This document shows, piece by piece, positions 24,143 to 41,169 of a stretch of DNA of 64,000 nucleotides; the stretch's first letter is position 1; each line of letters starts with the position of its first letter. The notes beneath the pieces are model-generated. The model searched no databases, was not told where the DNA came from, and was given only the letters and a program-made list of their open reading frames with translations. A program made the position numbers and the translations under genes. The DNA lies in the NCBI GenBank assembly GCA_009760885.1, contig CM019702.1:53915282-53979281 (forward strand), written 5' to 3'. Source of the stretch: Achatina immaculata (taxonomy: Eukaryota > Mollusca > Gastropoda > Stylommatophora > Achatinidae).

Positions 24143-24533
24143 CAGTGTGTCAGTATGTCAGTGTGGCAGTATGCCAGTATGGCAGTATGTCAGTATGGCA
24201 GTATGTCAGTATGGCAGTATGTCAGTATGCCAGTGTGGCAGTATATCAGTATGGCAGTATGCCAGTGTGGCAGTATGTCAGTATGGCAGTATGTCAGTAT
24301 GGCAGTATGTCAGTGTGGCAGTATGTCAGTATGGCAGTATGCCAGTGTGGCAGTATGTCAGTATGGCAGTATGCCAGTGTGGCAGTGTGTCAGTATGGCA
24401 GTATGCCAGTGTGGCAGTATGTCAGTATGGCAGTATGCAAGTATGGCAGTATGTCAGTATGGCAGTATGCCAGTGTGACAGTATGTCAGTATGGCAGTAT
24501 GCCAGTGTGACAGTATGTCAGTATGGCAGTGGA
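24143..24533 (+). repeat. 8-bp minisatellite cagtatgN (duplication copy 1)
   Basis: About 49 units of cagtatgg/t/c with some cagtgtgg. Because 8 is not a multiple of 3 and the unit lacks stops, all three forward frames stay open and give octapeptide-periodic chains (SVWQYGSM-like). These are not genes. The array starts where the RTE-like fragment ends, as an expanded 3' tail would. Confidence 0.95.
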
Positions 24534-24917
24534 TATATATATGAGCTGCATACATCTTTTCTTCACACTATTCTCAGTGTTCAGTATGTTATAATAATTA
24601 GAAATTCTTTTATCACGATGTAAACGAAGATTCGATGGTTCACAAGGAATTCATGTAGGGTAACATGTGTGTGTTCAAACGTATCTACACACGTTTTACT
24701 TCATCTAGAACCTTTCTTTCTCAGTCTTTGTTCTTTTTTCTTTACATACACTTTACTACTACAACAAGTGGTTTCTAAAATGTCCAATTCATAATAGAAG
24801 TTCTCTTTATATGTTTGCTTACGTCCTCAAAGAACGATATATTAAAAATGCAATGAAAAATATTAAATGTAACAGACAACAGGAGGCTTTAACGTAAGCG
24901 CAGTTATTTTAAGGTTT
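24534..24917. other. Unassigned stretch within the duplication
   Basis: Homologous to 36173-36535. Nothing recognisable on either strand. Confidence 0.4.
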
Positions 24918-25103
24918 TCACCTTCTCATAGCACATAGCGCATCTACAGCCGCCAACGTATAAAGTAGAGAAATAGCAACAGAGAATCCTATAATAACTG
25001 GTCTCCGTGACTGGCCACATAATTCAAGAATGCTGTCAATGTAAAAGTATAGTCCAATGAAGAAACCCTGACAATGCCATCCAGTAAAAGACTCATGATT
25101 CAA
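24918..25103 (-). pseudogene. Hydrophobic exon-like sequence downstream of receptor B (copy 2)
   Basis: Minus strand reads FFIGLYFYIDSILELCGQSR, then PVIIGFSVAISLLYTLAAVD and ALCAMRR before a stop: two hydrophobic segments and a basic end. The paralog at 36740-36540 keeps the upstream part in frame (FLLEGIAMVFFIGL), whereas here one base is missing near 25065. A polypyrimidine-poor cag precedes it. I do not recognise the family; a membrane-protein terminal exon is the likely origin, now broken. Confidence 0.45.
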
Positions 25104-25235
25104 ATGCCTGTTGACTAATTTCCTATTTTAAAGAAATAAGTTTATCTATAAGATTGTTATAATTAATATTAAAAATAACCTCCTAGAAGAATAATCCCCC
25201 TGACGAAAAATAACATAATGTGCATATTAAATGTA

Positions 25236-30813
<5,578 letters not shown>

Positions 30814-30994
30814 ATCTGTTAGGTACAGATGGCTGGAAATGAGAAGATTTCTAGGTTACGTTATTTTGTCGGACTGCGTATTTATGAATCTATATGTTTA
30901 TGAATATGTATGTATATATGCATGTTGTTTTTATGTATGCATAGATGTATGTAGCAGTTATTCTATCATATAATCAAGCAGCATTATAGAAGGG

Positions 30995-31565
30995 GAGTGT
31001 GGTACAGAGGCAGACATTACAGCAAGAACTGGCAAGGCTAAAGTGGCATTTCTACCGCTGAGAAACATCTGGAAAGACAGATGAATATCCTTAAAACTTA
31101 GACTGTACAACACAAATGTCAAATCGATCCTGAAGTATGGATCAGAGATACACATAATCAGCAAAAAGTACCACAAGACTGAAGACCTTTGTTAACAGTT
31201 CCCTAAAGTAGATCCTTCATACTGCATGGCCAGATATCATTAGTAATGAAAAGCTATGGCAGAAAACGAAGCAATCCACAGTCGAAGAAATGATAATGAA
31301 AGACTGGAGATGGATAGGACATACACTTTGAAAGCTACCACTAACATAAACAAGCAGGCTTTAAACCTGAAATAACCAGTGAAAGAGCAAAAGCTAGAAT
31401 TACCCGGGGAAGGAATCCCGAAGCAGAGATCAGAAAGATGGACTACATCTGGAGACGGGCAGAAGAAAAAGCCAAGGACAAAAATAGGTAGAGAGCCCTT
31501 GTTGATATCCTATGCTAAAGATAGGTGTAAAAACTTGTTTATGGATGGATGGATGAATTGTTGAA
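30995..31565 (+). mobile_element. Non-LTR C-terminal fragment upstream of receptor B
   Basis: The frames give TVQHKCQIDPEVWIRDT, then RPLLTVP, ILHTAWPDIISNEKLWQKT, EEMIMKDWRWIGHTL, SRSRDQKDGLHLETG and an end like SYAKDRCKNL. This is the arrangement of the region after RT in RTE/jockey-like elements (WPDxISNxxLW, RxWRWIGHTLR). Many stops. A TATG microsatellite follows as a possible 3' tail. Confidence 0.7.
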
Positions 31566-31660
31566 TGTATGTATGATACATGTATGTATGTGTGTATGCA
31601 TGCATGTATGTATGTATGTGTGTATGTATGTGTATATATGTGTGTATGCATATATAATTT
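31566..31660. repeat. (TATG)n microsatellite
   Basis: Imperfect TATG/TGTG units following the retroposon fragment. Confidence 0.85.
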
Positions 31661-31689
31661 ATTTTGTGACATTTATTCGTAATTATGAG

Positions 31690-32082
31690 CAACCAGAGAC
31701 TGAGATAGTTCAGGCATTTAGAGACTGACTGATTGATTGATCTTTATTTAATAAAAATATTAATAATAATTAATATTATATTATTAATAATACTATTAGA
31801 GTGCAGATTGCAAATGAAACAGAAGGAACCATTCCTTCTTAAAGACTTAAATTTTTCATCTTGTTATTCACTGTGTATGGTAATTATTTCTATTTGTATA
31901 AAATGTGATCGCAATTGACACACTTATAGGGCCATGTTTATGCACATTTCATATGGTTATACCAACCGTGTTTTAGTATAAAAAATGTCCTCGATAAATT
32001 CAGTTCCTCTATGCTTCTTTTTCTGAAAAGAAAAACGTTCAAGAACGAACTTAATCGTCTGGCTTATTGATATCATTTATCC

Positions 32083-32125
<43 letters not shown>

Positions 32126-32600
32126 CTTATTTAACAACCTAATATACTTTCTCATTAAATGCCATTCGACATGTTTTCCCACTTCTAATTTTCTTTCATT
32201 TATGTATGTGTGCATTATGATCTCTCCTGTTCAGTATTATCCATATTGTGCATGTAACTTTGATACTAATAACGAGTGGGCAGTTTATCCTGAAATCTAT
32301 ACATTATTTAACTCTCCGTCTTTAATAGCCATTATGAGAAACCACAGACTGAGATAGTTAAGGCATTTAGAAACTGATTGATTGATTGATCTTTATTTTA
32401 AAAGGGTTAAGAATGTGGCACGCAGGCCCGTCTGACATTCTGCCCTTTATCATATATCATTCACTCTATTACAGACATTCTACAAATATGCTGTTCATGT
32501 AACAAAAATAATTAACATTGAATCTGAGAGACATAAAATAAAACATTTACGTTTTGCTCTTATCCATTCACTCAGTACAGAAGTACCCAAATAGCCATAT
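31690..32600 (+). repeat. Partner of an inverted duplication (other copy 50640-51640)
   Basis: The reverse complement matches 51640-50640 over most of its length: gagtgcagattgcaaatgaa (31800/51630), gccatgtttatgcacatttc, aaatgccattcgacatg (32157) and the LINE 3' end. An AT microsatellite (32086-32122) lies inside. The word agactgagatagtt plus the attgattgatctttatt tail occurs twice here (about 31698 and 32346), so the left end is itself duplicated. Confidence 0.8.
32370..32600 (-). mobile_element. 3' end of CR1/L2-like LINE
   Basis: Minus sense ends ...aaaataaagatcaatcaatc after a 3' UTR containing gggcagaatgtcagacgggc. The same UTR and tail occur at 50620-50790 (plus). 5'-truncated to the UTR; no coding sequence. 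Confidence 0.75.
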
Positions 32601-32718
32601 AAGAACACTGAACTGAACAGCTTATTTAAATCCCAACGAATTATACATGTCTTGAAACTGAACAGACTACGCCGGCTGGGCCATATAGAGAGACTGGAAG
32701 AGAAGGGAAAAACGGAAA

Positions 32719-32907
32719 TTATGTACGGTCAAATGGATGAGGACCTGTGTCTCTAGAGCACAAATCATCTGCAAAACGTTCTTCATGGCGTGGGAAAACT
32801 AAACCACCCCCATCATTGTCTTCAAAACAGAATGTGGATTTAATCAGGGAACAGTAGCCTTCTTCACAGATGATGGGGCCATGCCACGTGCTGTCTAGCA
32901 CAAGCAA
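32719..32907 (-). other. Conserved unknown frame, duplication copy 2
   Basis: Starts MLVLDSTWHGPIICEEGYCS like 21184-20903 but ends after 62 residues (DTGPHPFDRT) because of a deletion. See copy 1; no function can be assigned. Confidence 0.3.
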
Positions 32908-33664
32908 AGCTCGCGTGTGTATGGCGAACTGTTAGGTCTGTGAGGTAAGATGTGTGCTATCTAAGCCTGTTCCACGCTGTCCTGTGGGACACAGAACATG
33001 GAGTATTCTAACAGTCAATGTTGCCATGAGAAACTTGCTACAGAGGTGACGAGGCCGATGTAACGGTCTTGTTCAGGTGCCGTAACTAGTGAGTGGCCGC
33101 TTCTGTGTGATCTGTAGTGGATCCATTTTGGTTGAACAGGGCTTTAATGCACCATATAGTGTTCCTGTGAGCATTGAAGTGTTGAGATACTGCTGGTACA
33201 GTCAGCTATAGCTCGGTGTTGTTTGTTCAATCCTGGTATTCGGAAAAAAATGTTTCTGTTGTAAGTTTAGTACTCACTCTTTCAACTATTACGTTTTCAG
33301 ATGGCTCCGATTAGAGCTACACAAGTATATTTCTTTTATCTTGTCTTTGCAAATGATTTCTCTTGAGCTGTGATTGTCTCCCGATGAATTTTGTGATCAA
33401 ATTGTTAATACGCTGGTAAGTAAAAGAAATCCACATACAGCTCAGCGCCTACTTTTAACTGAGTTCACCCAGTAACACGTGGCATATATATTACCGCGCA
33501 CTTACTTTTTTTTAAGTGGGAATCCTTCGACTGGAATTATTTATTAATTGAGGATTTGTATATATACGAACTTAACCATTTAATTGAACACTTACATTTT
33601 CCAAATTGAGTCTTAGGATGCACTGTGAAGCGTAGAACACAACAGTGATCAGATCAATCGACGT

Positions 33665-33903
33665 TTAATATGGCAGGAAATGCTGTCCTTGACCATTCCC
33701 ATATTGAAAATATTATAACAACAGGAAAATAGAAGGAAGAAGATTAAGAGACAGACCAAGAGAAATTATACTGGACAGTCTGACGGGATGGTGTGAGAGG
33801 AGATCACCAACTGAACTGATGGCCTGCATGAAGGATCGGGTACTCTGGAAAAGCATAATAACCAACGCCAGTCGCCACGGCACCTGATGATGATGATGAT
33901 GAT
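33665..33903 (+). mobile_element. RTE-like C-terminal tail with (GAT)n end (duplication copy 2)
   Basis: Counterpart of 21925-22172. The frame is broken after IENIITTGK by TAG, then resumes (EIILDSLTGW, RSPTELMACMKDRV), ending HGT, stop and (gat)n. Confidence 0.8.
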
Positions 33904-35019
33904 CATTCTCTGCTAACATGTATGATTTCAGATCGCAAATGAATAGAAGAAAACGTCTCCTGTTAAAGAGTTAAATTCCACGTAATATTACTCCCAGTGT
34001 GTGGTTACTGATTTTATTTGTATAATATGAGAATATATGTGTACACGATTATAGGACCACGTTGATAGCTGTGTTCTAAAAACATAATAACGTAGCAGAT
34101 AAATTCAGTTCTTTATATTCTTTTTTGTTCTTTCCTGAGGAAAAACGCTCATGGAAGCTGTTAACCGTCTGTTTACCTCATACATTTTAAAGCATTTTAT
34201 TCTTTTTTTAAAGAATTTTACACACTTTCTCAATGAATCCCATTTAACAAGGTCTCACACTTAATACCTTTTTATCATTTCTATATGCGTGCAGTATATT
34301 CTGCCCTGTATTATCCATGAGTCACTTACCAGGCTGATAATTTTAACGCTATTATGAAATATGAAGAAATACTAGCCAGTTTTTTTATCTTTATTTTAAA
34401 ATTCTTAAAACTAAAGTAATAAATGAGATATTAATTCCTTTCTCTATTTAAAAAAAAAAGAAAAAAAGCAAAAAGAACAAAAAACTGCACTTTGCCGTTA
34501 CAAATGTATCATTATCGCAAATAAAAATAACTTTAAAAATATATCTGCCACGTTGTTAATAACCGATGATGTACGTAAATGGAAAAAATTCAGAAGTGAT
34601 TAATGCTTATAGATAAGTGAAGGCAGTTCTGAAACTTTTCGAATGCGCTAGAACATTTATTTAACATTCAATATTCTGAAGTATATGTTATATCAAATTT
34701 GATAGGTATTAACTACACGAAACAGAGCAACTGTGTCATATATTTCTTTTTATTGAAATGAAAATACCTGCTCTTAGATGAACGAATGAATGAATGAATG
34801 CCTGAGAAATGTGTTATTGCAAGGAATGAATTATTTGAAACGACAATACATTTAAAGAAAATTACATTTTATACTGCTTCGATTCGAGTATTCTTTCTAA
34901 CATTGAGGAAAGGACTATAGTTATTGTAATGTAAATACGATTAACATTACACTTAATGCTACAAAATGAGTAGATTTCATACATATTTTTATTTTCGTGG
35001 ATTTCGTCATCTTTTAGCA
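33904..35019. other. AT-rich unassigned part of duplication copy 2
   Basis: Homologous to 22173-23337. No gene. Confidence 0.45.
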
Positions 35020-35805
35020 ATGGCAGATAGCATGCGCTGCAGGCAGACATTAAATGCCCCACTATAACCGCGTGTTAAATTGTAGTATGTAGAACTTGAG
35101 AACAGTATACGATTGTGTGACTTTTGTTCGAAGAAACGAATAAGTAAAATATATTTTACTTTATGCAGTCATATAGTTTCATGGAAACGGAAGTCACGGC
35201 TATATCTAAGAAGCAAGTGTTATCAAGTCAACAGTACAACATTGAAGCAGGCAGACACGCTCAAGAAGCCAGGGACATTACTAACTCCAGGCGGAAAATG
35301 TAAAATGGAGATAAAGAGCAGAATAACACAGACTGAAATAATATTTCAATGGATGAAAAATATTTTATGTAATCAATCCATGTAAACAATCACTAACACT
35401 GAACGTGAGGAAATGAGCGCTGAATGCTATACTGAACAGAACAATCCTGTTTTTTGGATGTGAAACATGGACATGCAATAGGGAATTACAAGGCCGCTTG
35501 GAGGCCGAGGGAATGTGGATCCGTAGGAGAATGCAAAGGATACCATGGACAGCGAAGAGATTAAACGAAGAGGTCCTGAAAAAGGCAGAAGATGAGAGAT
35601 AACCAATACAAAATTCATGAAGAGATTGATTGTCAAAATTGATAACACATGTCATGAGACCAGGTAGAGTGGACTATTTGTTAACAGCAGGGTTGATAGA
35701 GGGGAAGAAGACCGACGCAGACAAAGAGATAAGATGATGGATGGACTGATGAAGTGACATGAAGAAAGAACACCAGTCCAGCTCATAATTAACACCCGGA
35801 AAATT
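35020..35805 (+). mobile_element. RTE-like element fragment (duplication copy 2)
   Basis: Counterpart of 23338-24120. It reads TPGGKCKMEIKSRITQTEII and later RRRMQRIPWTAKRLNEEVLK, but with a 14-base duplication around aatcaatccatgtaaacaat (35380) and extra stops, so it is more decayed than copy 1. Confidence 0.8.
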
Positions 35806-35822
35806 GTGACCGCCAACGCATG

Positions 35823-36172
35823 CCAGTGTGACAATATGTCAGTATGGCAGTATGTCAGTATGGCAGTATGTCAGTATGGCAGTATGCCAGTGTGGCAGTA
35901 TGTCAGTATGGCAGTGTGGCAGTATGTCAGTATGCCAGTGTGGCAGTATGTCAGTATGGCAGTGTGGCAGTATGTCAGTGTGGCAGTGTGGCAGTATGTC
36001 AGTATGCCAGTGTGGCAGTATGTCAGTATGGCAGTGTGGCAGTATGTCAGTATGTCAGTATGCAAGTATGCCAGTATGTCAGTATTCCAGTATGGCAGTA
36101 TGTCAGTATGCCAGTATGGCAGTATGTCAGTATGCCAGTATGGCAGTATGTCAGTATGCCAGTATGGCAGTG
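35823..36172 (+). repeat. 8-bp minisatellite cagtatgN (duplication copy 2)
   Basis: About 44 units with a different order of variants than copy 1, again open in all forward frames and here in one reverse frame. Starts at the same point after the RTE-like fragment. Confidence 0.95.
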
Positions 36173-36539
36173 GATAGATATGGTTGCATGCATGTTTTCT
36201 TCCCACTATTCTCAGTATTCAGTATGTTATAATAATTAGAAATTCTTTTATTACGAAGTAAATGAAGATGTGATAGTTTCAAGAAATTCGTGTAGGTTTA
36301 CATGTGTGTGTTCAAACGTACCTACACACGCTTTACTTCATCAAGAATCTTTCTTTTTCTGTCTTTGTTTTTTTTTTCCTTAAATACATTTTACTACTAC
36401 AACAAGTGCTATCTAAAATGCCCATTTCATAATAGAAGATCTCTTTATATGTTTGCTTACGTCCTCAAAGAACGATATATTAAGAGTGCATTGAAAAAAT
36501 ATTAAACGAAACAAAGAAAAAGGGGTTTTAACTTAAGCG
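36173..36539. other. Unassigned stretch of duplication copy 2
   Basis: Homologous to 24534-24917; no gene. Confidence 0.4.
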
Positions 36540-36740
36540 TAGTTATTTTAAGGTTTTCACCTTCTCATAGCACATAGCGCATCTACAGTCGCCAACGTAT
36601 AAAGTATTGAAATAGCAACAGAGAATCCTAGAATAACTGGTCTCCAAGACCGGCCACAGAATTCAAGAATGCTGTCAATGTAAATGTATAGTCCAATGAA
36701 GAATACCATGGCAATGCCTTCCAGTAAAAACCTCTTGATT
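36540..36740 (-). pseudogene. Hydrophobic exon-like sequence (copy 3)
   Basis: Minus strand reads RFLLEGIAMVFFIGLYIYID, then SILEFCGRSWRPVILGFSVA, ISILYTLATVD and ALCAMRR before a stop. It is the only copy in which both hydrophobic segments are in one frame. A TGA lies 5 codons upstream in this frame, so an intact exon would need to begin after it. Family not recognised. Confidence 0.45.
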
Positions 36741-36889
36741 CAGATGCCTGTTTACTGATTTCCTATTTTAAAGAAATACGTTTATGTATAACATTTATAC
36801 AATTAACATTAAAAATAATCTCCTACAAGAATAATCCACCTGACGAAAAATAACATAATGTGCATATTAAATGTACTAAGATTTATTAA

Positions 36890-37050
36890 ATGTTCTAGGT
36901 AAACATTTACAGAACTTGTCCATAAATACTCCTCTGTATCTGGTGCTCATGTAGTAGTATATGAAAATATTCATATATGAATTGATAGACTCCAGCAAAA
37001 ACACTAAGCCACCAACTTATAAACCAATGTCAAAATCTTTCCCACCAACT
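36890..37050 (-). pseudogene. Truncated receptor exon 3 end (third/fourth paralog)
   Basis: Encodes VGGKDFDIGL, then a TAA where receptor B has Tyr, then VGGLVFLLESINSYMNIFIY to CLPRTFNKS. Everything upstream of TM7 is replaced at 37051 by LINE DNA. It is clearly a duplicate of receptor B's end. Confidence 0.9.
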
Positions 37051-38634
37051 TTTGTTCTCTTGTATGTGTCGTAGAGTTATTTTGTGTATGTGTGTTCGAG
37101 TGGTTTTAATAATGAAGATAATATGGATATTGGTCTATAGTTGGTAAGATTGTTGGATGAGCCAGATTTAGAGCGAGGATACACCTTAGCAGTTTTTAAA
37201 ACCTCGGGGATATAACAGTGCACTGATTGTAAATGTATGCTAGTGTATGTGAAATGACAGGTGCAGCATAACGTAAGATATTGCGAATATCGTCAAGCCC
37301 AGCTGTACTATTGTTTTTAAGGCTAAAATATAACTGTAAACTTCACTGACTGTTAAGAATGGAATGTATAACTGTTTAAAATCAGTACATCTGTTGTCCA
37401 GGAAAGTTTGTAGCTCAAGTAAGTCACATACATGAGCTGATATTGATGATATAAGAAAGTTGATTTCTTCTTTGAAATGTGTACTGATATGTGAGCTAGT
37501 GTATGCACGGTTGATGACTTTAAAATCAAATTATGTTCTTTCATTTGATATGATATTTATGGCTTTTTAAAGTGATTTACTGTCTGATTTATTCTGTACT
37601 AGATTCATAAAGTAATTTTTTTCTCTTATCTTATTAAGAATTGAACTTTGTTTCTGAATGAACGGTAGGTCCTAAAGTCATTGATTTTGTGCGCCCGGTC
37701 ACGTTCTCTCATGGCATGTAATATTTCAGGTGTTATCCAAGGCGACTTCGTCTGGTGTTTTACTCTCGCCTCTTCCATGAGGACATGACTGTCTAATATA
37801 TCCCTGAAGATCTTTAGCCAATATTCTATTGCCTCATCAGGGTCAGTTAGTTGGTATACGTGTGTAAGTGAAGATGCTTGCAAATCATTAAGGGATAATT
37901 CTAGGTTAAATTTTCTGAAGCTTCTAACTTTCATACTGGTGTGATTGTGTTTAGGATCTTTATACCCCTTTCTTGTCCACGTACAGCAGACTGGGCAATG
38001 ATCGCTTAACGAAGTATGAAGGATGTTGCATTCAGTGATGCTTTCTGGGTGGGCTACATATACATGATCTAATAATGTGGATGATACTTCTGTAACTTTA
38101 GTAGGTTTGGTGATAATTTGGCAAAGATTGTAGGATAATATAATATTGTTCCAAGTTGGATTTGACTGTGTTAGATCTATGTTGAAATCTCCAAGAATGA
38201 TAATATCTTTGAACTTAAATTTTGAAACATCATCCATCATAATCGTGAAGTGATCATACCAGATGGATGATGCATTTTAATTACGGTACAGAAGTCCAAT
38301 AACTAATGGACTCTGGTTTGGCAATTTAACCTCGGTCCAAATACACTCTACCTCTGATGAGTCGAGGTCTTCTCACAAACAAACTGGATAGTTGTGGAGA
38401 CATACATTACTAGACCTGTTTCTAGTTTTCTAGCTGGGTCACACCTGATCAGGTTAAAACCGTTAATTCTAATATATTCATAGATTATGTTCCTATTTAA
38501 ACGGCTTTCAGAGAAGATTTAATATGTGTGTTTCTTCAGAAATTTTACCTAATAGTTTATATACATTCAGATGGCCTATTCGAAGATCTTCTTTATGTAA
38601 CCATTTTTCGGTAGGTGGGGTCATTTTATTTTGC
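37051..38634 (-). pseudogene. CR1/L2-like LINE, endonuclease and start of RT, 3' part lost
   Basis: The minus strand begins near 38610 (MTPPTEKWLHKEDLRIGHLN) with APE-type endonuclease words. The main open part (38240-37626) has IIILGDFNIDL, STLLDHVYVA and LSDHCPVCCTW (catalytic Asp/His motifs), then the linker SPWITPEILHAMRERDRAH. Further blocks toward RT (TVSEVYSYI, then PRGFKNC) are broken. Sequence ends at 37051 against the receptor fragment, before the RT catalytic core. Confidence 0.85.
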
Positions 38635-38648
38635 TGTCTACTGTTATT

Positions 38649-39199
38649 TGTAAATATTCTGCAGAACAGAAATTAGGAACAGAATAAGCCAAGCAAAGAC
38701 TGCATTTCAGAGAATGAGAAACATATTAGCCAACACATCACTATCAATTAATGTTACAAAACGAGTCCTAAAATGCTATAGTGAACCTATCTTGTTATAT
38801 GAAAGTGAATCATGGACAATAGGCAAGTCTGCACAAAAATCATTGGAAGCTGCAGACATTAGAAGAATGTTGCGAATCTGCTGGACAGCAAAAATAACTA
38901 ATGAAGAATGTAACAGAAGAGCTGGAGAGACAAAAATCCTTTTCAAAAATATAAGAGAGAGACAATGTAATTTCATGGGACATGCAATGAGAAGAGGGGG
39001 CATTGAAAATATTATAACAACAGGAAAAATAGAATGAAGAAGATCAAGAGGAAGACTAAGAGAAATGATACTGGACAGTCTGAAGAGATGGTGTGAGAGG
39101 AAATCGCCAATTGAGCTGATGGCCTGCATGAAGGATCGTGTACTCTAGAGAAGCATAATAGCCAACGCCAGTCGGCACGGCACCTGATGATGGTGATGA
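38649..39199 (+). mobile_element. RTE-like 3' copy with target site duplication (551 bp)
   Basis: Reads RMRNILANTSLSINVTKRVL, LLYESESWTIGKSAQKSLEA, ERQCNFMGHAMRRGGIENII, then (after a stop) MILDSLKRW to ANASRHGT and a gat-rich tail. Flanking words tgtctactgttatt (38635-38648) and tgtctgctgttatt (39200-39213) look like a 14-bp target duplication with one change. It sits in the 5' part of the LINE at 37051. Confidence 0.85.
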
Positions 39200-39213
39200 T
39201 GTCTGCTGTTATT

Positions 39214-39624
39214 AGTTTGAAAGTAATTCATATTAGTTTACTTAATACTAAAGTGAATAAACCTTTAAATACTACACAAAGACACATTTGCATATTAAAC
39301 TTTCAACTGAGAATGAAAAATGGAGGGGGGATAGACAAACAAACATGGCCTATACAGAAGTGATGAAAGAGGATAGACCAAGAGGTACACATAGACAACC
39401 ATGGCTGCACAAAATACATGAATCTATACACGCTCTTGTAACTGACAAATGGCAAGACAGGATCACGAACAGAGAGGAATGGAGACGTATCTTGTCTGTA
39501 GCAAGGAGACTAAATGGCTACGATAGCTGTTCAATTCAGAAGCTGCTCAAAGAATACATTTATATCAGTTTTCATTTTGCAATCCTTAAAGCGAAAGCAA
39601 CAAGTATAATATACAGTAAGAGAG
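39214..39624 (+). mobile_element. Possible non-LTR C-terminal fragment
   Basis: The frame at 39288-39635 includes RPRGTHRQPWLHKIHESIHA, ALVTDKWQDRITNREEWRRI and LSVARRLNGYDS, a style seen at the ends of RTE-like polyproteins (R-x-RGR, DRxxWR). Weak support; no RT part is present. Confidence 0.4.
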
Positions 39625-39802
39625 CAGCTTTTTAGGACTAGATCTCGAACAAATCGTAGACAAAGCACTTTAGTGAGACATGAGAGAAAGACAAATCACA
39701 ACAGAATTACCTGAGATTCGAACACGGACTCCGGTAGGACGAGCAGCCGTCTAGTCACGAGAGAACAGCGTACTAACTAACTGCACTACTAGCACCTCCA
39801 AA
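39625..39802 (-). mobile_element. tRNA-derived SINE
   Basis: Minus sense starts ggtgctagtagtgcagttag (A-box-like) and has the B box gtgttcgaatctcagg about 75 bases on, followed by a body ending near caaatcgtag... in plus sense. The same unit occurs at 40050-40263, 40435-40580 and 48440-48594. Confidence 0.8.
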
Positions 39803-40024
39803 AAATGTATTTTGTAATCATAGTCATTAGTAACTTTTTCAGTAGACACGAAGGATCGTAACATACGGAAAAAATGAGGTCGTGACACAGAAAGTCCATA
39901 GCTTAGATTCAGTCTCTCTAGCAGTTATCAACTTTTTAGACAAACATACACACGGTTTCCTGCCATGCCTGGTGCATACTTGAACAACAGCAGCAAACGA
40001 ACGAATATTTATTACATGAAGTTA

Positions 40025-40263
40025 ATTTCAGAAACAATATTTTATAAATAGGAAAAACGAGACTTTCGTACGGTAAGTAAGAAAACACAGCTTTGTAGGA
40101 TTAGACCTCGAAAAAATCGTAGACAAAGCACTTTATGGGACGTGAAATAAAGAAATATCACAAGAGAATTACCTGGGATTCGAACACGGATTCCCTTAAA
40201 ACGAGCAACCGTCTTGCCACAAGAGAACAGCGTGCTAACTAACTGCGCTTCTAGCACCAAAAA
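40025..40263 (-). mobile_element. tRNA-derived SINE, longer copy
   Basis: Same head (ggtgctagaagcgcagttag, B box gtgttcgaatcccagg) and the longest body, running to a T-rich end near 40030 (cgtacggtaagtaag in plus sense). Confidence 0.8.
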
Positions 40264-40434
40264 AGGTGATTGTAAGCATGGTCATTAGTAACATTTCTAA
40301 TGATAATTTGCGGCCATTTTTGTTATCCAAGCCGTGGCAAAAAGCATTAATATCATACTTTTTTTTATAAATATAAAAAAATGAAATAAAATATTAGACA
40401 GTTATTAATGGCTGTGCATACAAAACAACTTTTA

Positions 40435-40580
40435 TTGAAGGTGCTAGTAGCGCAATCAGTTAGTACGCTGTTCTCTCGTGGCTTTTTGGCCGCTAGTCCT
40501 ACCGTAGTCCGTGTTCGAATCCCAGGTAATTCTCTTGTGATTTGTCTCTTTCTCTCATGTTTCATTAAAGCGCTTTATTA
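40435..40580 (+). mobile_element. tRNA-derived SINE, plus copy, 3' part cut
   Basis: A-box region ggtgctagtagcgcaatcag and B box gtgttcgaatcccagg. The body stops at gcgctttatt, where a mariner fragment starts. Confidence 0.8.
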
Positions 40581-40992
40581 ACTGCGGGTCAAAGTGAAGG
40601 AAAGGTATCGTGGGAAAGTGACGAAGTAAGTCATCTTTCATCACGACAATGTTCCAGTTCACAAGTCGGCGATGGCAATGGCTGTCATTCATGAATGGGG
40701 CTTTCAGCTTCTTGATCCCCAGATTTGGAATCTGCGGACTATTACCTGTTTACCACACTCAAAAAGGATCTCATTGGTCGCAGATTTGCTTCAGATGATG
40801 GCGTCATTTGTTTAGTAGACCAATTTGTACTGGCACAAGATGCTGACCTTTACAATGAAGGGATACGTATGCTACTGGATCGCTGGACTAAGTCCATAAA
40901 TCTGCAAAGGGGCTATGTTGAGAATAACCCCAAAAAGTTGTAAACAAATAATCCGTTGTACTTTATGTTGAGAATTTGTCAATCACCCCTCG
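40581..40992 (+). mobile_element. Mariner 3' fragment (same family as 28918)
   Basis: Begins in LRVKVK and reads HHDNVPVHKSAMAMAVIHEW (near 40638, the catalytic HDN motif), then ADYYLFTTLKKDLIGRRFAS to GYVENNPKKL. Ends with the right terminal repeat tgtcaatcacccctcg. The 5' two thirds are missing and the junction with the SINE is abrupt. Confidence 0.85.
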
Positions 40993-41169
40993 TGTATGTG
41001 TGTGTGTGTATATATATATATGTATATACATGTATATATGTATATATATGTGTGTATGTGTTATTCACAAGTACTTGACACATTTAAACATTCGCAACAA
41101 ACAAACTGTGTAACTGATATACAATTTAAAACCTAACTTACAACTACTTTCACCACGTTGTTTTTAGAC

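Larger units (their letters stand above)
32606..37050 (+). repeat. Segmental duplication copy 2 (partner 20866-25407)
   Basis: Collinear with copy 1. It starts at aacagcttatttaaatccc right after a LINE 3' end and stops inside receptor exon 3 at 37050, where LINE sequence begins. Small indels distinguish it, for example the gaatgaatgaatg run at 34785. Confidence 0.9.

Noticed and set aside
24125..24623. Long repetitive SVWQYGSM-type proteins in three frames
   Set aside because: The 8-bp repeat is open in every forward frame by composition; no start context, no non-repeat domain. The same holds at 35806-36239.
24918..25103. Complete small membrane-protein gene
   Set aside because: A one-base gap relative to the copy at 36740-36540 and a stop just upstream in both copies; kept only as an exon-like pseudogene.
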